A stretch of 58,584 nt of DNA from Gemmatimonadales bacterium. Lineage in GTDB: Bacteria; Gemmatimonadota; Gemmatimonadetes; Gemmatimonadales; JACORV01. Below, piece after piece: positions 25,776 to 34,135 of this stretch. Positions within the stretch are counted from its first letter, which is position 1; the number at the start of each line of letters is the position of its first letter. Position numbers and translations under genes: made by a program. The stretch lies in NCBI GenBank assembly GCA_035502185.1, contig DATJUT010000018.1:1-58584 (forward strand). The letters are read 5' to 3'. The notes beneath the pieces are model-generated. The model was given only the letters and a program-made list of their open reading frames with translations. It was not told the origin of the DNA and did not search any database.

Positions 25776-26589
25776 GACCCACCCAGGGCACCCGGGGCGG
25801 CCGGCGAGCCAGCCGGAGCCCGAGCAGCACGGTGAACGACAGGACGAGCAGGATCACCGACAGCGCGACCGCGCTCTGGAGGTCGGTCTGCAGCCCGATG
25901 TACACCGCCAGCGGCAGCGTCTGCGTCCTGCCGGGGAGGTTGCCGGCGAACATGATCGTCGCGCCGAACTCGCCGAGCGCGCGCGCCCAGCTCATCGCGC
26001 CGCCGGCGACGAGCGACGGCAGCGCCAGCGGCATCAGCACCCGCCGGAACGCGTACCCCGGAGTCGCGCGGAGCGTCGCCGCGGCGTCGGCGTAGCGCGA
26101 TTCGACCTCCCGGAGGCCGGCGGTGGCCGCCGAGATGAAGAAGGGACAGGCGACGAACACCTGCGCCAGCACGACGGCGAGGGTGGTGAAGGGGATGGAG
26201 AGACCGACGGCGCCGAGCGCGCGGCCCGCGAGCCCCGCCCGGCCGAAGGCCAGCAGCAGGCCGACGCCCGCCACCGTGGGTGGCAGCACCATCGGCAGCT
26301 CGACCAGCACTTCGAGCACGCGCTTGCCGCGGAACCGCTTGGTGGCGAGGACGTAGGCGGCGGGAAGACCGAGGCCCGCCACTGCGAGCGTGGCGCACAC
26401 GCTGGTTTCCAGGCTGAGGCGCAGCGCCGTCAACGAGGCCCGCGTGGCGAGGCGAGCCCACAGCTCGGCGGGAGGCACGCGCACCAGCAGGCTCACGAGC
26501 GGCAGGCCGAGAAAGGCGAGCAGCACGCCGACGGCCGCCAGCACGCCGACCTCCCACAGCACCGGACCCACGCGGCGCCCGGCCGTCAC
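25753..26589 (-). CDS. modB: Molybdate ABC transporter permease
   Basis: 278 aa from GTG 26589. Five or six membrane segments; LPMVLPPTVAGVGLLLAFGRAGLAG and the permease loop ATLRATPGYAFRRVLMPLALP are characteristic, as is the conserved ARALGEFGATIMFAGNLPGRTQTLPLAVY block of ModB. The start is uncertain: a CTG overlapping the modA stop (26611-26613) would add eight residues, and neither has a good ribosome-binding site. Second-to-last gene of the operon. Confidence 0.9.
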   Translation of the reverse strand: MTAGRRVGPVLWEVGVLAAVGVLLAFLGLPLVSLLVRVPPAELWARLATRASLTALRLSLETSVCATLAVAGLGLPAAYVLATKRFRGKRVLEVLVELPMVLPPTVAGVGLLLAFGRAGLAGRALGAVGLSIPFTTLAVVLAQVFVACPFFISAATAGLREVESRYADAAATLRATPGYAFRRVLMPLALPSLVAGGAMSWARALGEFGATIMFAGNLPGRTQTLPLAVYIGLQTDLQSAVALSVILLVLSFTVLLGLRLARRPPRVPWVGRAPGDAR

Positions 26590-26609
26590 CCGCGCCGCGG
26601 GGTCCGTGG

Positions 26610-27440
26610 TCAGTCGCCCACGGCGGCGAGGAGCCCGTTCGCCCGCAGCACGGCCTGCCCGGGGGGCGAGAGCAGCAGCGCGACGAATGCGCGCGCGTCC
26701 TCCGGGTCGGGCGCGTGGCGTAGCACCGCGACCGGGTAGTCGGCGACGACGTTCGCCGCATCGGGCACCTCGATCCGCCTCACGCGAGGCGCGACCTCCG
26801 CGGTGACGTCGGAGACGTACACGATGCCGGCGTCGGCCTCGCCGAGCTGCACCTTGGCGACCACCGCCTTCACGTTCTCCTCGTTCGAGACCACGTTGGC
26901 CAGCGCGCGCCGGCCGAACTCCGCCGTGAACCCGGGCAGCCTCGAGAGGTTGAGCAGCGCTGCCCGGGCGTACCGCCCGGCCGGGACCGCGTCGGCCGCG
27001 AGCACCAGCTTGAGGCCGGGCCGCGCCAGGTCCCGCAGGCCCGCGATCGGCGCCGCCGCCGGCGTGATCACCACCAGGCGGTTGTGGGCGAAGACCCGCG
27101 GCGTGCCCTCCACCAGGCCGCTGTCGCGCACGTCGGCCATCCAGCGCTGGTCCGCGGACGCGAACACGTCCGCGGCCGCGCCCTGCTCGATCTGGAGCGC
27201 CAGCTGCTGGGAGCCTGCGAAGTTGAACCTGACCTCGAGACCCGGAGTCCGCCGCTCGAGCGAGTCGCCGAGGTCGGAGAACGCCCGGGTGAGCGATGCC
27301 GCCGCGAAGACCGTCAGCGTGCGGCTCGGTGCCGCCGGAAGCCGGACCAGGGGGCGAGGCCGTCCCCCGGGATGGACGGCAACGGCCAGCGCCAGGCAGG
27401 CCGGCGCCCCGAGCCACGAACCCCGCTTCAGGACGCGCAC
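26610..27440 (-). CDS. modA: Molybdate ABC transporter substrate-binding protein
   Basis: 276 aa. Signal segment, then the ModA core: LTVFAAASLTRAFSDLGDSLE, VRFNFAGSQQLALQIEQGAAADVFASAD, VFAHNRLVVI, VVSNEENVKAVVAKVQLGEADAGIVYVSDV and YPVAVLRHAPDPEDARAFVALLLS near the end. It binds molybdate in the periplasm. GTG start 4 nt after the HTH-TOBE gene ends, so it is clearly co-transcribed with it. Confidence 0.93.
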   Translation of the reverse strand: MRVLKRGSWLGAPACLALAVAVHPGGRPRPLVRLPAAPSRTLTVFAAASLTRAFSDLGDSLERRTPGLEVRFNFAGSQQLALQIEQGAAADVFASADQRWMADVRDSGLVEGTPRVFAHNRLVVITPAAAPIAGLRDLARPGLKLVLAADAVPAGRYARAALLNLSRLPGFTAEFGRRALANVVSNEENVKAVVAKVQLGEADAGIVYVSDVTAEVAPRVRRIEVPDAANVVADYPVAVLRHAPDPEDARAFVALLLSPPGQAVLRANGLLAAVGD

Positions 27441-27444
27441 GGCG

Positions 27445-27828
27445 TCAGCCCTTGCCTATCATCACTTCGGTGGACTTGATCACGGCGAACACGTCGTCGC
27501 CGGCCCTGAGCCGCAGCCGCCTCGCCGAGCCGCTCGTGATGACGGACACCAGCTCCTGGTCGCCGATCCGCACCCGCACCTCGGCCATGACGCCGTCCAG
27601 CTTCACCGACCGGATCGTGCCGCGGAGCTGGTTGCGGGCGCTCAGCTCGACCGGCGCGCTCGCCATCGGACCGGGCGCGCCCAGCAGTCGGTCCAGCTCC
27701 TCCCGCCGGAACAGCCACTTTCGGCCGACCCGGACGGCGGGGAGCTTGCCCGCCCGCGACAGGCGCTGCACGCGCTTGACGCTGAGGTGCAGGACGGCCG
27801 CCGCTTCCTCGGCGTTCAATGTGTTCAT
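27445..27828 (-). CDS. Molybdate-responsive regulator: excisionase-type HTH plus TOBE/Mop domain
   Basis: 127 aa from ATG 27828. Residues 1-52 form a short helix-turn-helix of the excisionase/HTH_17 type (LNAEEAAAVLHLSVKRVQRLSRAGKLPAVRVGRKWLF). Residues 62-127 form a single TOBE/Mop oxyanion-binding domain (LSARNQLRGTIRSVKLDGVMAEVRV...VFAVIKSTEVMIG). This combines a DNA reader with a molybdate sensor in half the size of ModE. First gene of the mod operon and a candidate autoregulator; phased repeats lie just upstream of its start (27819-27855). The in-frame extension to 27897 lacks similarity. Confidence 0.88.
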   Translation of the reverse strand: MNTLNAEEAAAVLHLSVKRVQRLSRAGKLPAVRVGRKWLFRREELDRLLGAPGPMASAPVELSARNQLRGTIRSVKLDGVMAEVRVRIGDQELVSVITSGSARRLRLRAGDDVFAVIKSTEVMIGKG

Positions 27829-27855
27829 AGATGTCTCTAGATATCCTAACGTGTC
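27819..27855. promoter_or_regulatory. Four heptamer repeats at 10-bp spacing upstream of the mod operon
   Basis: Plus-strand heptamers ATGTGTT (27819-27825), AGATGTC (27829-27835), AGATATC (27839-27845) and ACGTGTC (27849-27855) share RNRTRTY and recur every 10 bp, one helical turn. The first overlaps the start of the HTH-TOBE gene. A multi-site operator read on one DNA face is a reasonable inference. Confidence 0.4.
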
Positions 27856-28021
27856 CTCAATGGAAGCGGCAGGGCCGGGTGCCCGTCGCCGGGGCACCCG
27901 GCGCGGCCGTGCCGCGGCACGGCGCGGCGGGCGCGATCTCGCCGTCCGCGGCCGGGGCGGCCGGCGGCGGCGGCGCGTGTGCTAGGTTATTGCTCGATCA
28001 CGGACGGGGAGGGACGGAGCG

Positions 28022-28408
28022 ATGGCCGTACGGATCGTTCGACTCGGAAGCGCGCGGGGCCGCGGCGAGGGCCTCCGGATCGGCACCGTGCGGCATCCGC
28101 CGCGGGGCGTGCCGAAGGCTCAGCACGCGGCGCAGAACTGGTACGACGTGTGGCTCCCGGAGCTGGCGCCGAGCGCCCAGCTGGTGAAGCTCGCGCAGGC
28201 CGCGGACACGCCGGGCGCGTGGGTCCGGTTCGTCAAGCGCTACCGCTCCGAGATGGCGGCGCCGGAGAAGGCCCGGCTGCTGCGGCTCCTGGCCGCGCTG
28301 TCGCGCGAGTCCAACTTCTCGGTGGGCTGCTACTGCGCGGACGAGGCTCGCTGCCACCGCTCGGTGCTGCGCCGGCTGCTCGAGGAGCAGGGCGCCGAGG
28401 TCGCGTAG
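28022..28408 (+). CDS. DUF488 family protein
   Basis: 128 aa. The DUF488 pattern is clear: RIGTVRHPPRGVPKAQHAAQNWYDVWLPELAPS, WVRFVKRYRSEM and the Cys-rich VGCYCADEARCHRSVLRRLLEEQGAEV at the end. Members (YeaO-like) are small cytosolic proteins of poorly defined function, sometimes linked to DNA or metal stress. ATG 28022 has GGGGAGGGACGGAG upstream, and TAGGTT near 27982 may be its -10. It is divergent from the mod operon. Confidence 0.85.
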   Translation: MAVRIVRLGSARGRGEGLRIGTVRHPPRGVPKAQHAAQNWYDVWLPELAPSAQLVKLAQAADTPGAWVRFVKRYRSEMAAPEKARLLRLLAALSRESNFSVGCYCADEARCHRSVLRRLLEEQGAEVA

Positions 28409-28438
28409 CGGCGGGCGACCGCCGGCGCGGTCGGCTCG

Positions 28439-29386
28439 CTAGCGCCCCTCGCTCGTGCCGAGCGGCGGCGCGCTCTCCTGCTCCTGGAGGACGGCCGGGC
28501 GCCGGGCCTCGCGCAGCGCGCGCGACCACACCCCCACCAGCAGCGCGCTCCCGACCACGACGACGGCCACGAAAGCCGCGATGATGGCGAGCGCGCGCAC
28601 CCGGCCGCTCACCGGCACGGTCGAGCCTTCCACCAGGGCGGGGTCGAGCGCGGCGATGCGCTTGGAGAGCGGGGGATGGGTCCCGAACCACTCGCCGATG
28701 GTGAGCCAGCCGGTGGCGAGGTCCTCGCGCTGCCGGGCGAGCGCGCGCCGGTTCACGGCCGGGGCGTGCTTCCCGCCCGCCGCCAGGATCGTGAGCCCGA
28801 GGAGGGCGCCGCTCCGATCGCCGGCGCCGGCCAGGCCGTAGCGGTCGCAGGTGTATTCGCGCGCCCGCGACAGGGCGGTGCCGAGGAAGGGGACGAACAT
28901 CGCCGGGGCCATGAGCCAGCGCACCTTCACGTGGCCGGCTTTGAGGTGGCCCAGCTCGTGGGCGATGATCATGTCCCGCGCCGCCTCGTCGTCGCCGCAC
29001 GCCTCGAGCAGGTCCGAATACAGCACGATCAGGTTGAGGCCGAGGAACCGGGTGGCGAACGCGTTGAGCGCGCCGCCCGCCTGCATCAGGTACGCGTCGG
29101 GGAGGTCGTCGAGGCCGATGCGGGTCGCGATGTCCAGCACGCGGCGATAGAGCTCGGGGAACTGGTCGGGCCCCAGGCGCACCGCGCTGCCGCGCACCTG
29201 GGCGACCAGGATCGCGTGCGCGACGAAGAAGAACAGCCCGAACGCCAGGGCGTAGACCGCGCCCACCACCGTGACGACCAGCAGCAGGTAGATCCCCAGC
29301 GACACGAGGATGCACAGGGCCTGGAGCGGCAGCTCGGTCGGCCAGCGCTCGACCGCGGCGCCCGGCGCGTTCATGGTGGCAGTCAT
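28439..29386 (-). CDS. M48 family membrane metalloprotease (HtpX-like)
   Basis: 315 aa. Two N-terminal membrane segments (LQALCILVSLGIYLLLVVTVVGAVYALAFGLFFFV region), zinc site His143-Glu-Leu-Gly-His147 (AHELGHLKAGHV), third ligand in SRAREYTCDRYG, and a C-terminal membrane segment (ALAIIAAFVAVVVVGSALLV). GTHPPLSKRIAAL is the usual M48 end of the catalytic domain. It probably degrades misfolded membrane proteins. ATG 29386. Unlinked to its neighbours functionally, as far as can be seen. Confidence 0.9.
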   Translation of the reverse strand: MTATMNAPGAAVERWPTELPLQALCILVSLGIYLLLVVTVVGAVYALAFGLFFFVAHAILVAQVRGSAVRLGPDQFPELYRRVLDIATRIGLDDLPDAYLMQAGGALNAFATRFLGLNLIVLYSDLLEACGDDEAARDMIIAHELGHLKAGHVKVRWLMAPAMFVPFLGTALSRAREYTCDRYGLAGAGDRSGALLGLTILAAGGKHAPAVNRRALARQREDLATGWLTIGEWFGTHPPLSKRIAALDPALVEGSTVPVSGRVRALAIIAAFVAVVVVGSALLVGVWSRALREARRPAVLQEQESAPPLGTSEGR

Positions 29387-29650
29387 CGGTTCCCTCCGCG
29401 GGTGGGTGGCCGGCTCGTGGGACCAGACTACGGGTCGTGCGTCAGCGGAGCGTTAGGGCGAGCGCGAAACAGGGTCGGAGCCCCGGCCGCACGCCGCGCG
29501 GGGCTCGCCGGGGAGCGGGCGGAGCCCGGTGCCCGACCCGGGCGCGGAGGTGAATACGGGACCGCCCAACGGTATGTTCCGATAGACCGTCGGTTTCCCC
29601 CGATCCAGATCGCTCGGCTCACCCGTCACGAGAAAGGCCGCGGCAGGGCA

Positions 29651-31318
29651 ATGTGCGGATTCGTCGGAGTGTTCGATCTCAAGAAGGATGCGGACTCGCT
29701 GAGGACCCAGGTCCTCACGATGTCGAAGAAGGTCCGCCATCGCGGACCCGACTGGTCGGGGGTGTTCCTGTCGGAGAAGGCCATCCTCGCCCACGAGCGC
29801 CTCGCCATCGTGGATCCGCAGTCCGGCCGCCAGCCGCTGTACAGCAAGGACGGCAACCTCGTCCTCGCGGTGAACGGCGAGATCTACAACCACGAGGACA
29901 TCCGGGGCGGGCTCAACGGCTCGTACGAGTTCCTCACCCACTCCGACTGCGAGGTGATCCTCGCGCTGTACCGCCAGAAGGGGGTCGGCTTCCTCGAGGA
30001 CCTGAACGGCATCTTCGCGTTCGCGCTGTACGACAAGGCCGAGGACGCGTACCTCATCGCCCGGGACCACATGGGCGTCGTGCCGCTGTACATGGGCTGG
30101 GACCAGTACGGGAACTTCTACGTGGCCTCGGAGCTGAAGGCGCTGGAAGGGGTGTGCCGCAAGTTCGAGGAGTTCCCGCCCGGCCACTACCTGTGGAGCA
30201 AGGAAGGCAAGCTGCACCGCTGGTACGAGCGCGACTGGATGGCGTACGCGGCGGTGGAGCACAACGCGACCGACCGGAGCCTGCTGCGGCGCGCGCTGGA
30301 GCAGGCGGTGCACCGGCAGCTGATGTCCGACGTGCCCTACGGTGTGCTGCTGTCGGGCGGGCTGGACTCGTCCATCATCTCGGCCACGGCCAAGCGCTTC
30401 GCCTCGCGGCGCGTCGAGTCGCACGACACGCAGGAGGCGTGGTGGCCGCAGCTGCACTCGTTCGCCGTCGGGCTCGAGGGCTCGCCCGACCTGGCGGCGG
30501 CCCGGCAGGTGGCCGAGCACATCGGGACGGTCCACCACGAGATCCACTTCACCATCCAGGAGGGCCTCGACGCCCTCCGCGACGTGATCTTCCACCTCGA
30601 GACCTACGACGTCACCACGGTGCGCGCCTCGACGCCGATGTACCTGATGGCGCGGGTGATCAAGTCGATGGGCGTGAAGATGGTGCTCTCCGGCGAGGGG
30701 GCGGACGAGGTGTTCGGCGGGTACCTCTACTTCCACAAGGCGCCCGACGCCCGGGCGTTCCACGAGGAGACCGTCCGCAAGCTGAGCAAGCTGCACCTGT
30801 ACGACTGCCTGCGGGCCAACAAGTCGCTCGCGGCGTGGGGCGTCGAAGGCCGGGTGCCGTTCCTCGACAAGGACTTCCTCGACGTCGCGATGCGGCTCAA
30901 CCCCGCGGACAAGATGGTCCGCGAGGGGCACATCGAGAAGTGGGTGCTGCGGAAGACCTTCGAGGACACGCTGCCGGCGACCGTGGCGTGGCGGCAGAAG
31001 GAGCAGTTTTCCGACGGCGTGGGCTACAGCTGGATCGACACCCTCAAGCAGATGACCGCGCGGGCCGTGACCGACGACGAGCTGGCGCACGCCCGGTTCC
31101 GGTTCCCGATCAACCCGCCGTTGTCGAAGGAGGAGTACTTCTACCGCTCCCTGTTCCACGAGCACTTCCCGTCCGACTCGGCGGCCGCGTGCGTGCCGTC
31201 GGTGCCGTCGGTGGCGTGCAGCACGCCGGAGGCGCTGGCCTGGGACGCCGCATTCAGGAACGCGAACGACCCGTCGGGTCGCGCCGTGAAGGCGGTGCAC
31301 CAGCAGGCGTACCGCTAG
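29651..31318 (+). CDS. asnB: Asparagine synthetase B, glutamine-hydrolysing
   Basis: 555 aa, as in E. coli AsnB. Cys2 of MCGFVG is the glutaminase nucleophile; RHRGPD, HERLAIVDP, NGEIYNH and SDCEVILALY form the glutaminase site. The synthetase domain has the ATP-pyrophosphatase loop SGGLDSS at 235-241 and SGEGADEVFGGY. The C-terminal KEQFSDGVGYSWIDTLK matches the E. coli-type subgroup. ATG 29651 with GGCAGGGCA upstream. The 264-bp leader (29387-29650) contains TATGTT near 29573 as a possible -10. The 3' end overlaps the convergent phosphoesterase gene by 65 bp. Confidence 0.95.
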   Translation: MCGFVGVFDLKKDADSLRTQVLTMSKKVRHRGPDWSGVFLSEKAILAHERLAIVDPQSGRQPLYSKDGNLVLAVNGEIYNHEDIRGGLNGSYEFLTHSDCEVILALYRQKGVGFLEDLNGIFAFALYDKAEDAYLIARDHMGVVPLYMGWDQYGNFYVASELKALEGVCRKFEEFPPGHYLWSKEGKLHRWYERDWMAYAAVEHNATDRSLLRRALEQAVHRQLMSDVPYGVLLSGGLDSSIISATAKRFASRRVESHDTQEAWWPQLHSFAVGLEGSPDLAAARQVAEHIGTVHHEIHFTIQEGLDALRDVIFHLETYDVTTVRASTPMYLMARVIKSMGVKMVLSGEGADEVFGGYLYFHKAPDARAFHEETVRKLSKLHLYDCLRANKSLAAWGVEGRVPFLDKDFLDVAMRLNPADKMVREGHIEKWVLRKTFEDTLPATVAWRQKEQFSDGVGYSWIDTLKQMTARAVTDDELAHARFRFPINPPLSKEEYFYRSLFHEHFPSDSAAACVPSVPSVACSTPEALAWDAAFRNANDPSGRAVKAVHQQAYR

Positions 31319-32447
31319 CGCCGTACACGTCGGCGCCGAAGGCCGCCAGGCCCGGACGTCCGGCGTAGCCGAGGTAGGGCAGGGCGAAGATCTGCTCGAG
31401 GCTCTCGAGCAGCGCGTAGTGGTTGTAGGGCACGTCGGAGACGGTGCCCGCCCTGACGAACGGCGAGACCAGCACCGCCCCGGTGCGCCCGCCTCCCGGC
31501 CCGGAGATCCCGGGCCGGTCCGTGTTCGGTCCGGTGGGCTCGTCGCAGCACGCCGACGCGTCGTCGGATCCCGCCTCGTCGAACGTCACGATCAGGAGCC
31601 CGTCGCGGAACGCCGGTGCGTGCGTGATCACGGGCACCAGGCGCGCGAGGAACCGGTCGGCGGATCCCAGTCCGCCGGGCCGCTCGCCGTCCGCGCACCG
31701 CGCGTCGTGCCCGTCGTGGCAGAGATTGGGCGAGATGAACGCGAGGTTGGGCGTGCGCCCGGCCGTCGCGAGGTCGGCTGCGAGAGCGGACAGCGGCACG
31801 ACGTTCGCCCGGCACGACGCCGAGTCGATGATGGCATGGAAGTACACGAACGGGTCGTGCTTGGCGGCGTACTGGTCCCGGCGATGCGCGGTCTGGGTGC
31901 GGTCCCGCGCGCCGACGCGCGGGTGGCCGCACGCGGCGGCCTCCCGCCTGGGTTCGTTCCCCATGTCCTCCATGTACGCCTTCCAGGACAGGTGCGCGGC
32001 TGCGAGCTGGTTGGCGATCGTGCGCACGTGGGCCGGGTAGATGCAGCCGCGGCCGACGGGCTGGCCGTCGGGCGCGACGCCGGTCTCCCGGAACTCCTCG
32101 TAGACGCGGCAGTCCGCCTGGGTCGCCATGTCGGGGGCGATCCCGCTGATCATCGCGAGGTAGTTGTCGAGGCTGTTGTGGCCGGTCGCGTAGTACTGGC
32201 GCAGCAGGGCGCCCGAGGGGGCCAGGGTGTCGGCGAGGTAGGGGGCGGCCGTGCCCGGCCCGAAGGTGGTGGCGTAGCCCTCGTTCTCCAGCACGATCAC
32301 GAACACGTGGCGCACGGGAGGCGGCGCGCCGACCCGCGCCGCGGCGGGCGCGGCCGCCCCGCCTCGGGTCGTGCGTTCCCGCCCGCCACCGCAGGCCAGC
32401 GCGAGGAGCGCCGTGAGTGCCGCGGCGGACGGGAGAAGCCTCGCTAC
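31254..32447 (-). CDS. Phosphoesterase family (AcpA/PLC-like) lipoprotein, start unclear
   Basis: About 397 aa. Lipoprotein-like signal (AAALTALLALAC), then the PF04185-type core: HVFVIVLENEGYATTFG (metal/nucleophile region), YYATGHNSLDNYLAMISG, WKAYMEDMG, FISPNLCHDGHD, LLIVTFDEAGSDD, GPGGGRTGAVLVSPFV, YNHYALLESLEQIF. Such enzymes are exported acid phosphatases or phospholipases C. No ATG, GTG or TTG lies in frame between the end of the upstream receiver gene and the signal peptide. The frame stays open upstream, and GGAGGAGGT precedes the codons ACG (32451-32453) and GTA (32445-32447). I end the feature at 32447 as an approximation. Its 3' end lies inside asnB. Confidence 0.8.
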   Translation of the reverse strand, partial: VARLLPSAAALTALLALACGGGRERTTRGGAAAPAAARVGAPPPVRHVFVIVLENEGYATTFGPGTAAPYLADTLAPSGALLRQYYATGHNSLDNYLAMISGIAPDMATQADCRVYEEFRETGVAPDGQPVGRGCIYPAHVRTIANQLAAAHLSWKAYMEDMGNEPRREAAACGHPRVGARDRTQTAHRRDQYAAKHDPFVYFHAIIDSASCRANVVPLSALAADLATAGRTPNLAFISPNLCHDGHDARCADGERPGGLGSADRFLARLVPVITHAPAFRDGLLIVTFDEAGSDDASACCDEPTGPNTDRPGISGPGGGRTGAVLVSPFVRAGTVSDVPYNHYALLESLEQIFALPYLGYAGRPGLAAFGADVYGASGTPAGAPPSRRDPTGRSRS

Positions 32448-33235
32448 GGGCGTACCTCCTCCACCGTTTGCAGGATCTTGTCGCGGGTGACCGGCATCCG
32501 CATCGTGCGCGCCGCGCCCAGGCCCTGCATCACGGCCAGCAGGTCCACGCCGCTGAAGGTCGGCCGGCCGGCCATCGCCACCACGCGGGCGTCCGGGTAG
32601 CGGCGCCGCAGCTGGCGCAGGAAGTCGGTCGGGTCCATGCGTCCCGTCGTGAGCACGTCGAGGAAGACGACGTCCGCCGGCACCGTCTCGTAGGCGACGA
32701 GGCCGATGCTGGCGTCGCCCGCCTCCACCACCTCGTGGCCGGCGCCGGCGAGCATCGTGGCCATGTGGCCGCGGACCGCCTCGTTCTGGTCGATGAGGAG
32801 GATCCGGGCCGCGCGGGAGTTGGGCACCACGGCGGCGCGGCCGCAGCCGAGGCAGACCACCCGGCGCGCGATCTCGGCGCCGCGCCGCCGCGCCGGGCCG
32901 AGCGTGAACGAGCCGCCGCAGGCCGGGCAGGTGACGGGTCCGGGCGTGGCGAACCGCGTCCGCAGCTGGTCCATGTGCTCGATGGTGTACGGCGTGGGGG
33001 TGTCGCGCCGCCGACGTCCGAGCCGGCGCGAGAGCTGCATCCGGCGGTCCGGGACCAGGCGGCGGGCGGCCTGGCGGCGGTCGGGCCGGCCGCGCCGCTC
33101 GGAGTGAAACTGCTGCGCCGCGCTGCGGCGGTCGCGGCGCCGCCGGTCGGCGTCGGTGCGTCGCGCCAGCGGCGAGCGCCTGTCCCACAGCCGCCGGCGC
33201 TCCGCCCGCCGGCGCCGCACGGAGGTTGTCTCCAC
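32444..33235 (-). CDS. Arg-Arg periodic N-terminus, zinc ribbon and degenerate receiver domain
   Basis: 263 aa in three parts. Residues 7-78 carry RR pairs roughly every 5-6 residues (at 19, 25, 31, 36, 47, 53, 58, 64, 70, 75; DRR and ERR repeats), likely a nucleic-acid- or membrane-binding segment. Residues 103-131 form a zinc ribbon (CPAC...CLGC). Residues about 144-263 are a receiver fold (RILLIDQNEAVRGHMATMLAGAGHEVVEA, ADVVFLDV). The acidic pair is altered (DQNE) and the lysine is replaced in MRMPV, so normal phosphorylation is doubtful. ATG 33235. The phosphoesterase gene follows immediately. Not a family I can name. Confidence 0.75.
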   Translation of the reverse strand: METTSVRRRRAERRRLWDRRSPLARRTDADRRRRDRRSAAQQFHSERRGRPDRRQAARRLVPDRRMQLSRRLGRRRRDTPTPYTIEHMDQLRTRFATPGPVTCPACGGSFTLGPARRRGAEIARRVVCLGCGRAAVVPNSRAARILLIDQNEAVRGHMATMLAGAGHEVVEAGDASIGLVAYETVPADVVFLDVLTTGRMDPTDFLRQLRRRYPDARVVAMAGRPTFSGVDLLAVMQGLGAARTMRMPVTRDKILQTVEEVRP

Positions 33236-33391
33236 TCGGCCCCTATCCCGTTCGTGCCGGCACCAAGATAATCGTCCCGCGCGCCATGGCCATCGTCTCT
33301 ACCGCGGGCTGCGCCATTTCGCGATATTCAGGGTCCCTCAGCATTCACGCAGCCACCGAGCCGCACGCACCGCAGCCGCGGAGGGCCCCTC

Positions 33392-34132
33392 GTGTACGCC
33401 TCGATCTCCTTGCTCGCGCTGACGCTCGGCCTGTCCGGGGCGCCCCGGGACGGGCGGGAGCTGATCCGCGCGATGCACGACCGGTATGCCGGATCCTGGT
33501 ATCGCACCCTCGCGTTCACGCAGCACAACACCGCCACCGACACCGCCGGCAAGGAGACGTACTCCACCTGGCGGGAGTGCGCGACGTTTCCGGGCAACCT
33601 CCGGATCGACTTTCTCCCCGCAGACAGCGGCGGCGGCGTCCTGTTCCGCAGCGACTCCGAGTTCGTGTTCGCGCACGACACGCTGGCCCGGACGGTGCCC
33701 CTGATCCACTCGCTCCTGGTGCTCGGCTTCGACGTGTACGTCCAGCCGGCGGACACGACGCTCGCCAAGCTCGCGCGGCTCGGCATCGACCTCGGCGCGA
33801 TGCACGAGGACACCTGGCAGGGACGGCCGGTGTACGTGGTGGGCGCCGCGGCCGGCGACACGACCCACGTGCAGTTCTGGGTGGACCGGGAGCGGCTGGT
33901 GTTCGTCCGGATGCTGCAGCAGGTGGGCCGGCCCGGCGCGACCCGGCTGGCCGACACCCGGTTCGAGGACTACCGCCCGGTGGGCCAGGCGTGGCTCTCG
34001 GCCCGGGTGGTCTTCGTGGTCGGCGGCCGGCCCGTGTGGCGCGAGGAGTACGTGGACATCCAGACCGGCCAGCCGCTCGACGCGAGCCTGTTCGACCCCC
34101 GGCAATTCGCCGCCGCGCGCCCGAAGAGCTGA
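33392..34132 (+). CDS. Exported LolA-like/outer-membrane lipoprotein-sorting-like protein
   Basis: 246 aa. Signal peptide MYASISLLALTLGLSG, then a pattern typical of DUF1571/LolA-like half-barrels: ELIRAMHDRYAGSWYRTLAFTQ, TYSTWRECATFPGNLRID, GGVLFRSDSEFVF, WQGRPVYVVGAAAGDTTHVQFWVDRERLVFVRM, LADTRFEDYRPVGQAWLSARVV. It may bind lipids or lipoproteins in the periplasm; this is an inference from fold pattern. GTG start, divergent from the Arg-rich receiver gene, stop 3 nt from the convergent FtsX gene. Confidence 0.7.
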   Translation: MYASISLLALTLGLSGAPRDGRELIRAMHDRYAGSWYRTLAFTQHNTATDTAGKETYSTWRECATFPGNLRIDFLPADSGGGVLFRSDSEFVFAHDTLARTVPLIHSLLVLGFDVYVQPADTTLAKLARLGIDLGAMHEDTWQGRPVYVVGAAAGDTTHVQFWVDRERLVFVRMLQQVGRPGATRLADTRFEDYRPVGQAWLSARVVFVVGGRPVWREEYVDIQTGQPLDASLFDPRQFAAARPKS

Positions 34133-34135
34133 CGC

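Noticed and set aside
29453-31300. 615-aa minus-strand frame opposite asnB
   Set aside because: His/Val/Arg-rich low-complexity translation with no domain; shadow of asnB codon bias.
32444-33235. Reading the Arg-rich N-terminus as a frameshift artefact
   Set aside because: The frame is continuous with a good zinc ribbon and receiver, starts with ATG, and the RR periodicity is regular; kept as real but unusual.
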